Source: Paenibacillus sp. JJ-100
Lineage (GTDB): Bacteria; Bacillota; Bacilli; Paenibacillales; Paenibacillaceae
Direction: 5' to 3'
DNA: 64,000 nucleotides
Assembly (NCBI RefSeq): GCF_948329825.1
Contig: NZ_CAOJCM010000005.1
Span: 62,001 to 126,000, forward strand
In this document: positions 55,899-64,000 of the stretch, piece after piece
Numbering within the stretch: the first letter of the stretch is position 1
Layout: each line of letters starts with the position of its first letter
The notes under the pieces: model-generated
Told to the model about the DNA's origin: nothing
The model's input: the letters and a program-made list of their open reading frames with translations, nothing else
The model's database searches: none
Translations under genes and position numbers: made by a program

Positions 55899-56065
55899 CA
55901 CTGCTTGTTCCAAGCGACCTGTATAACTGTTGGTTTTCCGTTCCTGTCTCCACACCTCATATTGAGGTGGATTATGAGACGATGAATGCACTCATGCAAA
56001 AGCTTCCGCAAGGATATGCAATTCCCGATCCGGTGTCGATGGTTATTATGAATGAAAAAGACTAA
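55895..56065 (+). CDS. Small coupled protein, 56 aa
   Basis: A short gene whose ATG overlaps the glycosyltransferase stop (ATGA) and follows AGAGGAGG at about 9 bases, then ends at TAA before a clear terminator. The product begins MTLLVPSDLYNCWFSVPVST and is soluble, with two aromatic-rich segments and no recognised domain. Strong coupling and a good ribosome site make it a likely real gene working with the glycosyltransferase; function unknown. Confidence 0.65.
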   Translation: MTLLVPSDLYNCWFSVPVSTPHIEVDYETMNALMQKLPQGYAIPDPVSMVIMNEKD

Positions 56066-56115
56066 ACGTTCACGGTGCAAACGTTAGCCATCCTCGGATA
56101 TTGTACCGACATTAT

Positions 56116-56152
56116 AAAAAGAAGCCACAGATGTAATCTGCAGCTTCTTTTT
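56116..56152. terminator. Bidirectional terminator
   Basis: AAAAGAAGC pairs with GCTTCTTTT, with inner CAGAT/ATCTG. It lies between convergent genes, with T-rich ends. Confidence 0.8.
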
Positions 56153-56189
56153 CATATTCATTTCATAACTTGAGCTCTATCCTGCTCTC

Positions 56190-56744
56190 CTAATCGGTAG
56201 ACAGCTTCGAATACATATACAGATCATTGAATATGTTTTCTACTCCTGCCCCTTCCCCAGTTCCTGATCTTTCATAACCTCTCAGCATACCTTCTCGCGT
56301 AAATTCAAGTTTTTCCAGCAATTTGATAGAATTCACGTTGCGAGGGTCAACCTTTGCTTCAATCCGGTTCAATTTCAATGAAGTGAAGCCGTGATCTAAA
56401 AGAGCAGATACCGCTTCCGCTGCATATCCTTTGCCCCAATAAGCTTTGGCTAAATCATAGCCAATCTCCGCTCTTGCGTGTTCATAATCAAGGTAGTTAT
56501 AACCACAAGAGCCCATGATTGTCCCTGACTCTTTTTCAATGATCGAAAATCGAATAGCCTGGTTATCCTCAGCGAGATTAGCGAGCACCTGAATCATCTC
56601 TATCGCTTGCTTCTCATCCGAGAAAGGAGAAATATTCATATATGTGGCCACCTCTGGGTCAGACCATACTTGAAATAATTCAGCCGAGTCGGATTCCTTC
56701 ATTTGTCGTAGATGCAATCTGTTCGTGTGTAATTCGGTAATCAA
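56190..56744 (-). CDS. GNAT family N-acetyltransferase (RimJ/RimL-like)
   Basis: An acetyl-CoA-dependent acetyltransferase of 184 residues with TNRLHLRQMKESD, GSCGYNYLDYEHARAEIGYD, the CoA-binding YWGKGYAAEAV and DPRNVNSIKLLEKLEF, typical of the RimJ/RimL branch that modifies ribosomal proteins or small molecules. The TTG at 56744 is preferred because GGAGG lies 8 bases upstream; the ATG at 56759 contains that ribosome site within itself and has none of its own. The substrate is unknown. Confidence 0.87.
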   Translation of the reverse strand: MITELHTNRLHLRQMKESDSAELFQVWSDPEVATYMNISPFSDEKQAIEMIQVLANLAEDNQAIRFSIIEKESGTIMGSCGYNYLDYEHARAEIGYDLAKAYWGKGYAAEAVSALLDHGFTSLKLNRIEAKVDPRNVNSIKLLEKLEFTREGMLRGYERSGTGEGAGVENIFNDLYMYSKLSTD

Positions 56745-56998
56745 TACGTTAACCTCCATTAATATGATTTATAATAGTCTGGTTATCCAATATTGATATC
56801 TGCGCATAGTTCAGTCCCTTCTATGTACAAGTCGTCACCCATTATACAGGAAATTCCTTCCTCCTGCATACTCAATGCTTTTTTCCCCTACTAATCTCAT
56901 CACGTTCTATCTTGCTTATCTCTGAAAAAAGAAAGAGCGTGCACCCTACAGCATGTAAATCTGCTCCTTAGGTATCCGCTCCTGCTGTTCACCACCTA

Positions 56999-57715
56999 TT
57001 ATTTCCAATACCCGCCAACGTGCAGCAAGTTGAGCAGGATCGGCCGATGTTTTTCCTGGACACGTTCCATCTCCGCGACCAGTTCTTTGAAATGGCGCTT
57101 CGTTCCCATCGACTCGTGCAGCCGGTAACACATTAGCGGTTCATTGAAGTAAAATAGCTCATATAGCGGGAACAGTCTTAGCCACATCTCATAATCATGC
57201 GTATACCGAAATTCCGTGTCGAACACCCCGAAGCGCTCGAATGCCTCCATCTCTACCATCACGGTACAACCATTAATCGGACAGCCTTCCATCAATACCT
57301 GTAGCATCTCCAGACGACTCCCTACCTCTGGCTGCACCGTATCCAGCCATTCGCCATGTTCATTGATATAATGATATGCACCATGACAGAACGAAGCCTT
57401 GACATCAAGCATGAACTTCAACTGTTTTTCTACCCGGTTCAGCAGCATTACATCATCCGAGCTGAGCCAGACAAAATAGTCCCCTGTCGCATGTTTGATG
57501 CCTTCGTTAAGCGCAGTTGCTGTACCGCCGTTCTCTTTGCGAATGTAATGGATCTGATCCATAAAGGGCTGCAGCCGCTCCACATGCCGGGTTGAACCAT
57601 CATCTACCACGATCACCTCAATATGAGGATACGTCTGGTGAAGGGCACTGTGAACGGCCTGCTCAATGTATGGACAATTATAAAAAGGAATCACGATTGA
57701 TACCTTCGGCTCCAT
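56999..57715 (-). CDS. Glycosyltransferase family 2 protein (paralogue A)
   Basis: A GT-A inverting glycosyltransferase of 238 residues starting MEPKVSIVIPFYNCPY, with VVDDGSTRH and the metal-binding WLSSDDV. Its second half has INGCTVMV and YTHDYEMWLRL. It is strongly similar along its whole length to the next gene upstream (57901-58617). The ATG at 57715 follows AAGGGG at about 9 bases; an open frame continues 41 codons upstream without similarity to the paralogue. It is the last gene of the surface-glycan operon. Donor and acceptor unknown. Confidence 0.88.
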   Translation of the reverse strand: MEPKVSIVIPFYNCPYIEQAVHSALHQTYPHIEVIVVDDGSTRHVERLQPFMDQIHYIRKENGGTATALNEGIKHATGDYFVWLSSDDVMLLNRVEKQLKFMLDVKASFCHGAYHYINEHGEWLDTVQPEVGSRLEMLQVLMEGCPINGCTVMVEMEAFERFGVFDTEFRYTHDYEMWLRLFPLYELFYFNEPLMCYRLHESMGTKRHFKELVAEMERVQEKHRPILLNLLHVGGYWK

Positions 57716-57851
57716 CCGGGCATCCCCTTCCTCCTCAAATCTCTGCAAACTATGCGTCTCCTCCAGTATATGAAGGTGAGCAACATCGGTATCGGGCTTT
57801 CGCATCAGGATGAACGTACATTTTCCACTTCCTCGCAAAAAGGCTGCGCCA

Positions 57852-57898
57852 AAGAGGCCGTTAATCCGCCCGCAGACGCGGCTTCATAACGGCCTCTT
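57852..57898 (-). terminator. Intergenic hairpin between the two GT2 genes
   Basis: A perfect 12-bp stem AAGAGGCCGTTA/TAACGGCCTCTT (57852-57863/57887-57898) with an inner CCGC/GCGG pair. There is no long T-run, so it may attenuate rather than fully end transcription. Confidence 0.55.
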
Positions 57899-57900
57899 CG

Positions 57901-58617
57901 CTACCCGCCAAGTGCAGCAATACGCTGCAACAACGGTTCGCGATACCTGGCCCAGACCATAGCCGCTTCTCTTCCGATTACGTCAGCATGACGTACCGAG
58001 CCCATCCCTCCGTGCCAGCGATACGCTGTCAGCGGCTCATTAAGATATGGGAAGCGGTAGCCATTGAGCAGGATTCGCAGCCAAAGATCGAGATCGTGCG
58101 TATAAGGCAGCAGTTCGTCAAAAAGCCCCACACCGCTAAACAGCTCTTTGCGAACCATCACTGTACATCCGTTGACGGGATTACCACCATTAAAACGACG
58201 CAGACAATCCAGTTCAGACATCGGCTCAGGACCGCCATGCAGTCTCGTCACCGCCGAATGTTCATTGATATAATGAAAATTCGTATGGGATATGAGCACA
58301 TTTTCCCGTTGCATGAACTCAAGCTGGTAACGAATTTTATCAGGATAAAAAAAATCATCCGAGCTTAGCCAGACCACATACTCACCCGAAGCATGACGAA
58401 TGCCATGGTTCAATGCAGAGGCTGTGCCTCCATTACTTTTGCCAAGGACATGGATATGTGGCAGATATGGCTGAAGCAATTCCGCATGTCTTGAGGAGCC
58501 ATCGTTAACCACAATAATCTCTACTTCAGGATATGTCTGATTCAACGCACTCTGAATCGCCATCGGTACGTAAGGGCAATTGTAGAACGGAATTACAACG
58601 GATACGCGGGGATTCAT
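57901..58617 (-). CDS. Glycosyltransferase family 2 protein (paralogue B)
   Basis: A 238-residue GT-A glycosyltransferase starting MNPRVSVVIPFYNCPYVP, with VVNDGSSRH, NGGTASALNHGIRHA and the DXD-like WLSSDDF. It is the same length as its downstream neighbour and alike throughout, including NGCTVMV and YTHDLDLWLR. Its ATG overlaps the epimerase stop by 4 bases. Sugar unknown. Confidence 0.9.
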   Translation of the reverse strand: MNPRVSVVIPFYNCPYVPMAIQSALNQTYPEVEIIVVNDGSSRHAELLQPYLPHIHVLGKSNGGTASALNHGIRHASGEYVVWLSSDDFFYPDKIRYQLEFMQRENVLISHTNFHYINEHSAVTRLHGGPEPMSELDCLRRFNGGNPVNGCTVMVRKELFSGVGLFDELLPYTHDLDLWLRILLNGYRFPYLNEPLTAYRWHGGMGSVRHADVIGREAAMVWARYREPLLQRIAALGG

Positions 58618-59555
58618 CCTCTCGTCCTCCCTTGCTGAGCACGAACATCACTCAAAATATCTCGAAGCGACGTCTCAAATGGTATTTGCGGTTGCCAGCC
58701 CAGTCTGCGCAGCTCCGATAATTCCTCTTGCTTGCCTGCTCCGTCCGGGCCGGATGAAGCACCATCCCAGCGGATCGGCACCTCTGCCTGGGTCATGGAT
58801 AGCAACAGATCGGCGATCTCGCCAAGACTCCGCTCCACCCCGGATACCACTGGATACACTGTACCACGAGTACCATGCAGCAACAGTACTGCGTACGCTC
58901 GAACGGCATCGCGGACATCCAGAAAATCCCGGGTGTTATCCCGCCCAGACAGGCGGAACGCTTCGGTTGTGGTCGCCTGCTCACAGGCAGCTACATGGCG
59001 AGCGAGCAGAGAGCAGATACCTGTAGACGGACCGGCTCCGATCAGATTCCCCGGTTCGGCCAACATGATCTGTTGACCGAACAAGGACATCCAAGACAGG
59101 GATACCATCTCTTCCAGCGCTTTGCTTAAGCTGTACGGATGCGGCGGCTGAGGAATACGTCCAGGCTCCGGCGTATACTTGAGCCTAGACCCTACGATCA
59201 ACGTCCTTGCCTCCGGACAACTGCGGAGTGCATCGAGCAGGTACAGCACTGCCATGACGTTAGTTTCGAGTACAAGCAGTGGATCGGCCCAGGAATCCGG
59301 CACCGAATTTTTGCCAGCAAGATGCAATACGTAGTCAGGCTCAATCCCTATAATCAGTTCACGCACTTGATCTTTATTATTGAGATCACAGGTATATACG
59401 CCCACGTTTTCACCAAAAGAATATACATCCGGTCGCCGGACAACGGCTGCAACGTCCGCCCCGGCGCCTTGAAAATAAGTGACAGCATGCCGTCCGGTAA
59501 AACCGGAAGCACCTGTAATCAGTACTTTTTTGCCTGTCAGTTCTGCTCCATCCAT
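58614..59555 (-). CDS. NAD-dependent sugar-nucleotide epimerase/dehydratase (extended SDR)
   Basis: A 313-residue extended SDR with the NAD-binding VLITGASGFTGRHAV, DLNNKDQV, the segment LHLAGKNSVPDSWADP and the catalytic YSLSK. This resembles the GDP-mannose dehydratase/reductase or RmlB-like branch, but which sugar it modifies cannot be told. It overlaps the RmlD-like gene by 19 bases and the GT2 gene by 4. It may supply a second activated sugar to the neighbouring glycosyltransferases. Confidence 0.83.
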   Translation of the reverse strand: MDGAELTGKKVLITGASGFTGRHAVTYFQGAGADVAAVVRRPDVYSFGENVGVYTCDLNNKDQVRELIIGIEPDYVLHLAGKNSVPDSWADPLLVLETNVMAVLYLLDALRSCPEARTLIVGSRLKYTPEPGRIPQPPHPYSLSKALEEMVSLSWMSLFGQQIMLAEPGNLIGAGPSTGICSLLARHVAACEQATTTEAFRLSGRDNTRDFLDVRDAVRAYAVLLLHGTRGTVYPVVSGVERSLGEIADLLLSMTQAEVPIRWDGASSGPDGAGKQEELSELRRLGWQPQIPFETSLRDILSDVRAQQGRTRG

Positions 59556-60364
59556 AATGCCAGCTCCTTCAGCATAGTTGAATAGTCCGGCAGGTCTGTC
59601 TTCACATCCACACGAGTCGATACCAGCGTACGATCCTGGACCATGCGACCATCCGGTACAATCTTCACATCCTGCTTGTTCCAGACCTGTTGAAAAAGCA
59701 CAAGCAGATCATGTTTGCTAACTGGCTCAGGATGGGCGAGATGGATCAGTCCGCTGACTGGCGAATCCAGATAATGATCGACCCATTTTGCAAGCTCCAG
59801 TGTCGTCACGCCATTCCAGAAAACCCGGGTGTACCCGCCAACCTCGCCTGTGCTGGACATGAACCACTGCATCAGCCCGATGCCGCCCTGCCTTATTTCA
59901 GGTCCAATAATGGATGTCCGTATCGTCAGATGTCCCTCATCTTTCACTTCACCAAGTGCTTTTGTGATCGCATACGAGGATGTACCATCCGTCACATCAT
60001 CTTCCCGATATGCCCCACGATCCCCGCTGAATACGCAGTCTGTACTGATGTGAATCAGACGAGCACCGATAGAATCGGCTACCCGCCGCAAACGATGCGG
60101 CAGAAAACCGTTGATATGATAGGCAGCAATTTTATCTTCATCAGCGAAACTGTTCAGCACACCAACCCCATTAATGATGACGTCGGGGTGCACGGCTTCT
60201 ACAAGTCTGTCTACCATGAAGCTATCATTCACATCCAGGATCAACCCATTCGGATCTGTCACGTCCCGGGTGGTGTAGAAGACGCTGTGCACACCTTGAC
60301 GGCGGAAATAGTCGACCATCATATGGCCGGCCATTCCGTTCCCCCCAAGAATTAGCAGCTTCAT
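59537..60364 (-). CDS. RmlD-like NDP-sugar reductase
   Basis: A 275-residue SDR of the dTDP-4-dehydrorhamnose reductase (RmlD) family with LILGGNGMAGHMMVDYF, HISTDCVFSGDRGAY and the catalytic YAITK. No RmlA, B or C genes are present; instead it sits between a UDP-GlcNAc 4,6-dehydratase/5-epimerase and, one gene further, a 2-epimerase. That matches the UDP-L-RhaNAc/L-QuiNAc route of Vibrio cholerae O37-type clusters, where an RmlD-like reductase acts at C4. It lacks the C-terminal cupin found in CapF-type reductases of the L-FucNAc route. Confidence 0.85.
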   Translation of the reverse strand: MKLLILGGNGMAGHMMVDYFRRQGVHSVFYTTRDVTDPNGLILDVNDSFMVDRLVEAVHPDVIINGVGVLNSFADEDKIAAYHINGFLPHRLRRVADSIGARLIHISTDCVFSGDRGAYREDDVTDGTSSYAITKALGEVKDEGHLTIRTSIIGPEIRQGGIGLMQWFMSSTGEVGGYTRVFWNGVTTLELAKWVDHYLDSPVSGLIHLAHPEPVSKHDLLVLFQQVWNKQDVKIVPDGRMVQDRTLVSTRVDVKTDLPDYSTMLKELALWMEQN

Positions 60365-61347
60365 GACAGAAACCCTCCGCGTCTGAGAATTGCCCGAATC
60401 TCGTCTTTCGTCATAAGTTGATGTTCGGAACTAAAACTGCTGTACGGAACGGGTGGGCAGTTGGTGTAATGTTCACGCAACCCCGGGATGCCGAGTGTAG
60501 GCAAGATGACGAGATATTGTTCGTCGTAGACAACGGTAGTCATACTTTCGAATTCACTCATTAAAATTTCATGAATTTTCTCGCCTGGACGGATGCCACG
60601 CTCGACAATCGCTACGTTTTCTACACCGGAATCCTCAATCAATACCTCAGCAAGATCCACAATTTTGCACGTGGGCATCGTCATAACAAAGATCTCGCCG
60701 CCCACACTTTCTACTGACGCTTTGAACAACAGTGTAATGGCATCTTTGAGTGTGAGGAAGAACCGAGTCATACCCATATCTGTAATGGACACTTGGCCTT
60801 TTTGGCGAATCTGATTCTTGAACAGATGCACAACACTGCCATTGGTACCGAGTACATTACCGCCCCGTACTGTGACAAACTTGGTATCACTGTGCAGCAG
60901 ATTGGCATAAACAATCAACTTCTCGCCAATGGCCTTGGTCATTCCATAGAAGTTCGAGGGATTGGCCGCTTTGTCGGTCGAAATATAAATTACTTTTTTA
61001 ACTTTATTTTCAATCGCCGCTTCAATGACATTCTGTGTTCCGATCACATTTGTTTTGAGTGCTTCATACGGCTGATCTTCACATACCGGAACATGCTTGA
61101 GTGCAGCCAGATGAAAAATATAATCCACATGCTGGCAAGCTGCTGTCAGAGCATCCTTATCACGAATATCTCCAATACGGAAATGAAGGCGCGGATCTTC
61201 AAAATCACGGCTCATCGCTACCTGGCTGGACTCGTTGCGAGAGTACACAATAATTTCTTTTGGCTGCTGGGGAAGCAGTTGAGCGACAAGCTCATACCCC
61301 CATGATCCCGTACCACCAGTCACGAGTATACGCTTATTTTCAAACAT
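60361..61347 (-). CDS. UDP-GlcNAc 4,6-dehydratase/5-epimerase (FnlA/CapE family)
   Basis: A 328-residue SDR that converts UDP-GlcNAc to 4-keto-6-deoxy L-sugar precursors. It shows NKRILVTGGTGSWG, SRNESSQVAMSRDF, the FlaA1/CapE signature HLAALKHVPVCEDQP, ISTDKAANPSNFYGMTK and RIGDIRDKDAL. The ATG at 61347 follows GGAGGG at 8 bases and overlaps the 2-epimerase stop by 8 bases; the open frame continuing to 61428 is spurious. It overlaps the RmlD-like gene by 4 bases, so the three enzymes are coupled. Confidence 0.9.
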   Translation of the reverse strand: MFENKRILVTGGTGSWGYELVAQLLPQQPKEIIVYSRNESSQVAMSRDFEDPRLHFRIGDIRDKDALTAACQHVDYIFHLAALKHVPVCEDQPYEALKTNVIGTQNVIEAAIENKVKKVIYISTDKAANPSNFYGMTKAIGEKLIVYANLLHSDTKFVTVRGGNVLGTNGSVVHLFKNQIRQKGQVSITDMGMTRFFLTLKDAITLLFKASVESVGGEIFVMTMPTCKIVDLAEVLIEDSGVENVAIVERGIRPGEKIHEILMSEFESMTTVVYDEQYLVILPTLGIPGLREHYTNCPPVPYSSFSSEHQLMTKDEIRAILRRGGFLS

Positions 61348-62431
61348 GCATTTTCCCTCCAAGCAGAAATTTAACCACTTTACTGGACACATCTGTTGCC
61401 TTGTAACCTTGTGGACAGTCCCAATCATTCGGCAGTTTTGTCATCACATTCACACAGTCTGCAATCCGTGCTGCATCCAGGCCAGAGACCACATTACTGC
61501 CGCAGTCCACCGTCTCCGGTCGTTCTGTTGTACGGCGCATCGTCACAGTGGGCACCCCCATAATGCAGCACTCTTCCTGGACCGTTCCACTATCTGTCAG
61601 CGCACACCGTGCATGCCGTTCCAACATGACAAAGTCGAAAAATCCAAACGGCTCGTGAAATTCCACGAGTGGATGCATCTCGAGCTGCAGATGCTCTGCA
61701 ATCCGGATCGCTGTGCGAGGATGAATGCTGCATATGACACGAAGTCCATGCTCTTCCGCGACTTGATTCAACCCCTTCATGATCTCCAGTAAATGAGGTG
61801 GGTGATCCACATTTTCAGCCCGATGAGCAGTAACCAGAAAGTATTGTCCTGGCTTTAACTTAAGCTTTTTTAAAATTTTGCTGGCATTCACCTGACCACT
61901 GTAGTGCTGCATCACCTCGTAAATCGGATTGCCTGTAAGCACAATTCGGCGGCTAGGCACTCCTTCAGAGACCAGATGTTTCTTGCTCTGTTCGGTGTAT
62001 GGCATATTGATCGTCGAGATGGCGTCAATCACGCGGCGGTTCTTCTCTTCCGGTACATCCAGATCGAAGCAGCGATTGCCAGCCTCCATATGGATTACTG
62101 GAATCCCCATGCGTTCAGCAAGTACCGCACATAAGGCGCTATTGGTGTCTCCCAACAGAAGCAGTTTGTCTGGCTTCTCCTGCTGGATCAAATCTTCCAT
62201 CTGCGTAAACATGGAGGACAGCTGCCGCCCCAGAGAGGCGGCTTCATCCTGGAGAACGTAATCGGGAGCACGCAGACCCATTTCCTTGAAAAAAAGACCG
62301 CTGAGACTTTCTGTGAAGTTCTGTCCCGTGTGTACCAGAATATGTTTGGACGCGTACTGGTCCAGCTTGGAAATGATCAGGCTGAGCCGAATAATCTCAG
62401 GTCTCGTGCCCAGCACCGTCATGATCTTCAT
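61340..62431 (-). CDS. UDP-N-acetylglucosamine 2-epimerase-type enzyme (FnlC/CapG branch)
   Basis: A non-hydrolysing 2-epimerase of 363 residues. It begins KIMTVLGTRPEIIRLSLI, where IIRL in place of the WecB-type AIKM fits the FnlC/CapG/WbjD branch acting on 6-deoxy sugars. Further motifs: HTGQNFTESL, MEAGNRCFDLDVPEE, VTAHRAENVDHP and LTDSGTVQEE. It probably performs the C2 epimerisation that ends the L-QuiNAc or L-FucNAc pathway. The second ATG (62431) is preferred because a 19-base identical leader precedes the start of another gene (17322) at the same distance. Confidence 0.88.
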   Translation of the reverse strand: MKIMTVLGTRPEIIRLSLIISKLDQYASKHILVHTGQNFTESLSGLFFKEMGLRAPDYVLQDEAASLGRQLSSMFTQMEDLIQQEKPDKLLLLGDTNSALCAVLAERMGIPVIHMEAGNRCFDLDVPEEKNRRVIDAISTINMPYTEQSKKHLVSEGVPSRRIVLTGNPIYEVMQHYSGQVNASKILKKLKLKPGQYFLVTAHRAENVDHPPHLLEIMKGLNQVAEEHGLRVICSIHPRTAIRIAEHLQLEMHPLVEFHEPFGFFDFVMLERHARCALTDSGTVQEECCIMGVPTVTMRRTTERPETVDCGSNVVSGLDAARIADCVNVMTKLPNDWDCPQGYKATDVSSKVVKFLLGGKMHV

Positions 62432-62495
62432 CCTCATCCCTGCTTTCTATTTGATTGGAAACCTGTCTTTTATCGTGTAATGGAGGTCTTCTCTT

Positions 62496-64000
62496 TTATC
62501 GTGTACGGGTACCTTTGCGTACTGCCCGGATACGTCTCTTGCTTCCTGAAGAACGTGTGCGAGTAGACCTTCTTGTAAGAGTGGTGTGTCGACTTTTCAT
62601 TTTACGTGTCTTGCGGGTCTTGCGAATCTTGTGTGTCTTATCCCTCTTCTTGCCGGTTCGTACAACCCGTTTCAGTTCTCTGAGCTTGCGTGGAGAAGTT
62701 AGAACACCTCTTTTGCGGCGCCGTTTACTCAACCCGGTTGCCGGTTGAATCGGTTTAGCTGCTTCTGCTTCTCTGGGTTCTCCGCCCCCTTCACCATGCT
62801 GCGATACGGATAATGGAGGCAGCGGGGAGCGTGGAAGAAGCTGCACAATGCTCTCTGGAAACAGCAGAGTCCGTATAAGAGCAGGCTCGGAAACCAGCAC
62901 CGTACGCAGTCCACCTTCTCCCCATGTCAATACAGGACCATTGGGTGGCTGGATATACGTAAACCATCCGGGATAGCGGAGCAACCACTGTGTGACCATC
63001 GTATGCAATTTCACCCGGTAGGTTTCGATTCCATACAGCTTTTCCGCTTCTGTCCGGTTGCGCCATCCCGTATCGGAAGCCATCTCGGGATCATTCAGGA
63101 GTGTCACCGCTAGGGCAACGAGGGCATCACTATCTCCTGGCGGGGCCAAGAATGCACCGCTCCCTACAGATTCCATTAGTTCACTAAGGCCACCTTGGTC
63201 GAAAGCAATGACTGGCTTGGCAAAATACAGTCCCTCCAGCGCAGTCATACCAAATCCTTCCTTGACCATACTTGGGATGACCACGATATCCATCGCACTG
63301 TAGGCCAATGATACGTTTTCCTCAAACGTGGTAAAGACGAATCGCCTTGCATACCCGGATCGTTTCACGCGGGATACACATTCGTCGTAATACTTTTTAT
63401 CCGACGGCGCACCAATGATCCAGAATCGGCAGCGTGAATGGGTCTCGCATAGTTTCAGTGCCATATCTACAAAGGGTCTTAAACCTTTAGCGTCATATAT
63501 AAAGGAAGAAATATAACCGATACAGGTATGCGATGACTTGAAATGTAGCTCTTTGCGTTTTCGTTCACGCAGATGAGTCCACCGATCCGGAGCAGGTAGT
63601 GCCGGCTCCCACGTTGGGGGAATGATCGTCACCCTGTCACCCATCCCTGCTTGCTTGAACGGTGCTGCTGCCGTCTCGGAGATTCCAATAATCCAGTCTG
63701 CATAACGACCAATCATCTGGATCGCTTCGGCAGTGTGTTCATTCGTCTGAATAATCTCGGTAATTTTCCAGATGACGGGAATCCCCAGAGATTTGGCTGC
63801 TACTGCAGGCATCACGTTTACACAGGTATTGGTTAAAATCATGTCTGGCTCATGACTTCGAATCAGCCAGAGCGCATCCTGAAAGGCCGGTGTTTGTCGC
63901 AGATGTTCCGCATCTTGTGCTATCCCCGCATACGGTGCGTAGACACCGTGAAGCATCGGCAGATGACATACGTGAACCTGAATGCCGAACCTTCGTGCGA
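62496..64000 (-). CDS. Glycosyltransferase family 4 protein with Lys/Arg-rich tail (5' end outside window)
   Basis: A GT-B glycosyltransferase; the frame continues through the right edge (GIQVHVCHLPMLHGVYAP), so the N-terminus is missing. Donor-site motifs are IGYISSFIYDAKGL and MVKEGFGMTALEGLYFAKPV. The final 77 residues (62496-62729) form a separate tail with 37 Lys/Arg and only two acidic residues, including KIRKTRKTRKMKSR and TRRSTRTRSSGSKRR. Such a tail may bind anionic polymer, membrane or spore coat; that is speculation. It heads the surface-glycan operon seen here. Confidence 0.85.
   Translation of the reverse strand, partial: ARRFGIQVHVCHLPMLHGVYAPYAGIAQDAEHLRQTPAFQDALWLIRSHEPDMILTNTCVNVMPAVAAKSLGIPVIWKITEIIQTNEHTAEAIQMIGRYADWIIGISETAAAPFKQAGMGDRVTIIPPTWEPALPAPDRWTHLRERKRKELHFKSSHTCIGYISSFIYDAKGLRPFVDMALKLCETHSRCRFWIIGAPSDKKYYDECVSRVKRSGYARRFVFTTFEENVSLAYSAMDIVVIPSMVKEGFGMTALEGLYFAKPVIAFDQGGLSELMESVGSGAFLAPPGDSDALVALAVTLLNDPEMASDTGWRNRTEAEKLYGIETYRVKLHTMVTQWLLRYPGWFTYIQPPNGPVLTWGEGGLRTVLVSEPALIRTLLFPESIVQLLPRSPLPPLSVSQHGEGGGEPREAEAAKPIQPATGLSKRRRKRGVLTSPRKLRELKRVVRTGKKRDKTHKIRKTRKTRKMKSRHTTLTRRSTRTRSSGSKRRIRAVRKGTRTR

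Noticed and set aside
61348..61428. 27-codon extension of the FnlA/CapE-type gene
   Set aside because: It lies inside the 2-epimerase gene and the Rossmann motif starts only after the ATG at 61347.
1..64000. tRNA, rRNA, CRISPR, insertion sequence or prophage
   Set aside because: I looked for cloverleaf genes, regular spaced repeats, transposase and phage genes and saw none.

Overview
The window looks like the chromosome of an endospore-forming Paenibacillus-type Firmicute. The evidence is the gene content: gerE, gerM, a 614-residue asnO-like asparagine synthetase, a YhcN/YlaJ spore lipoprotein, LplB/YtcP-type sugar permeases next to a two-TM AraC sensor-regulator, strong AGGAGG ribosome sites with frequent GTG/TTG starts, and CcpA- and LexA-like sites. 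I see no tRNA, rRNA, CRISPR array, insertion sequence or phage region.

Layout. 1-5.3 kb: the end of a membrane protein, two small unknown genes, asnB and a chemotaxis receptor. 5.3-10.5 kb: a tightly coupled five-gene minus-strand operon matching the Salmonella STM4011-STM4015 families (two radical SAM enzymes, an alkaline-phosphatase-fold hydrolase, an ATP-grasp-like protein and a leucine-rich-repeat protein). Its function is unknown, and a LexA-like box lies upstream. 10.8-15.2 kb: rdgB-rph, gerM, a pgpA/yutG gene behind a long inverted-repeat leader, and a VanZ gene without a normal start codon. 15.3-20.5 kb: a small anchored protein, ApbE and a ferric-reductase-like membrane protein in one operon, then an MBL hydrolase, a methyltransferase and a DUF72 protein.

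20.7-26.8 kb: a polymorphic-toxin locus, read on the minus strand as a tiny secreted YD-repeat protein, a 1775-residue secreted Rhs/YD protein ending in a HINT domain plus an unrecognised toxin tip, and a small putative immunity gene. 26.9-39.7 kb: a glycan-utilisation locus with an AraC-type membrane sensor, an ABC importer, a GH106-like enzyme, a polysaccharide deacetylase and a GH105/88 enzyme. None of the three enzymes has a signal peptide, so acetylated rhamnose/uronate oligosaccharides are probably imported and processed inside the cell. A perfect cre box precedes the importer operon.

39.9-46 kb: an M20 dipeptidase, a 226-bp tandem repeat, a small unknown gene, the rpiR-nagB-nagA amino-sugar operon and gerE. 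46.2-51.6 kb: a spore lipoprotein and a Gld-like ABC system. 51.8-56.1 kb: two GT4 glycosyltransferases, one with a newly noticed 56-codon coupled gene, around an N-terminally truncated DHA2 exporter that keeps a palindromic operator. 56.2-64 kb: an acetyltransferase and a surface-glycan operon (two paralogous GT2 enzymes, an SDR epimerase, a three-enzyme UDP-L-RhaNAc/L-QuiNAc-type pathway and a GT4 enzyme with an extremely basic tail that runs off the window).
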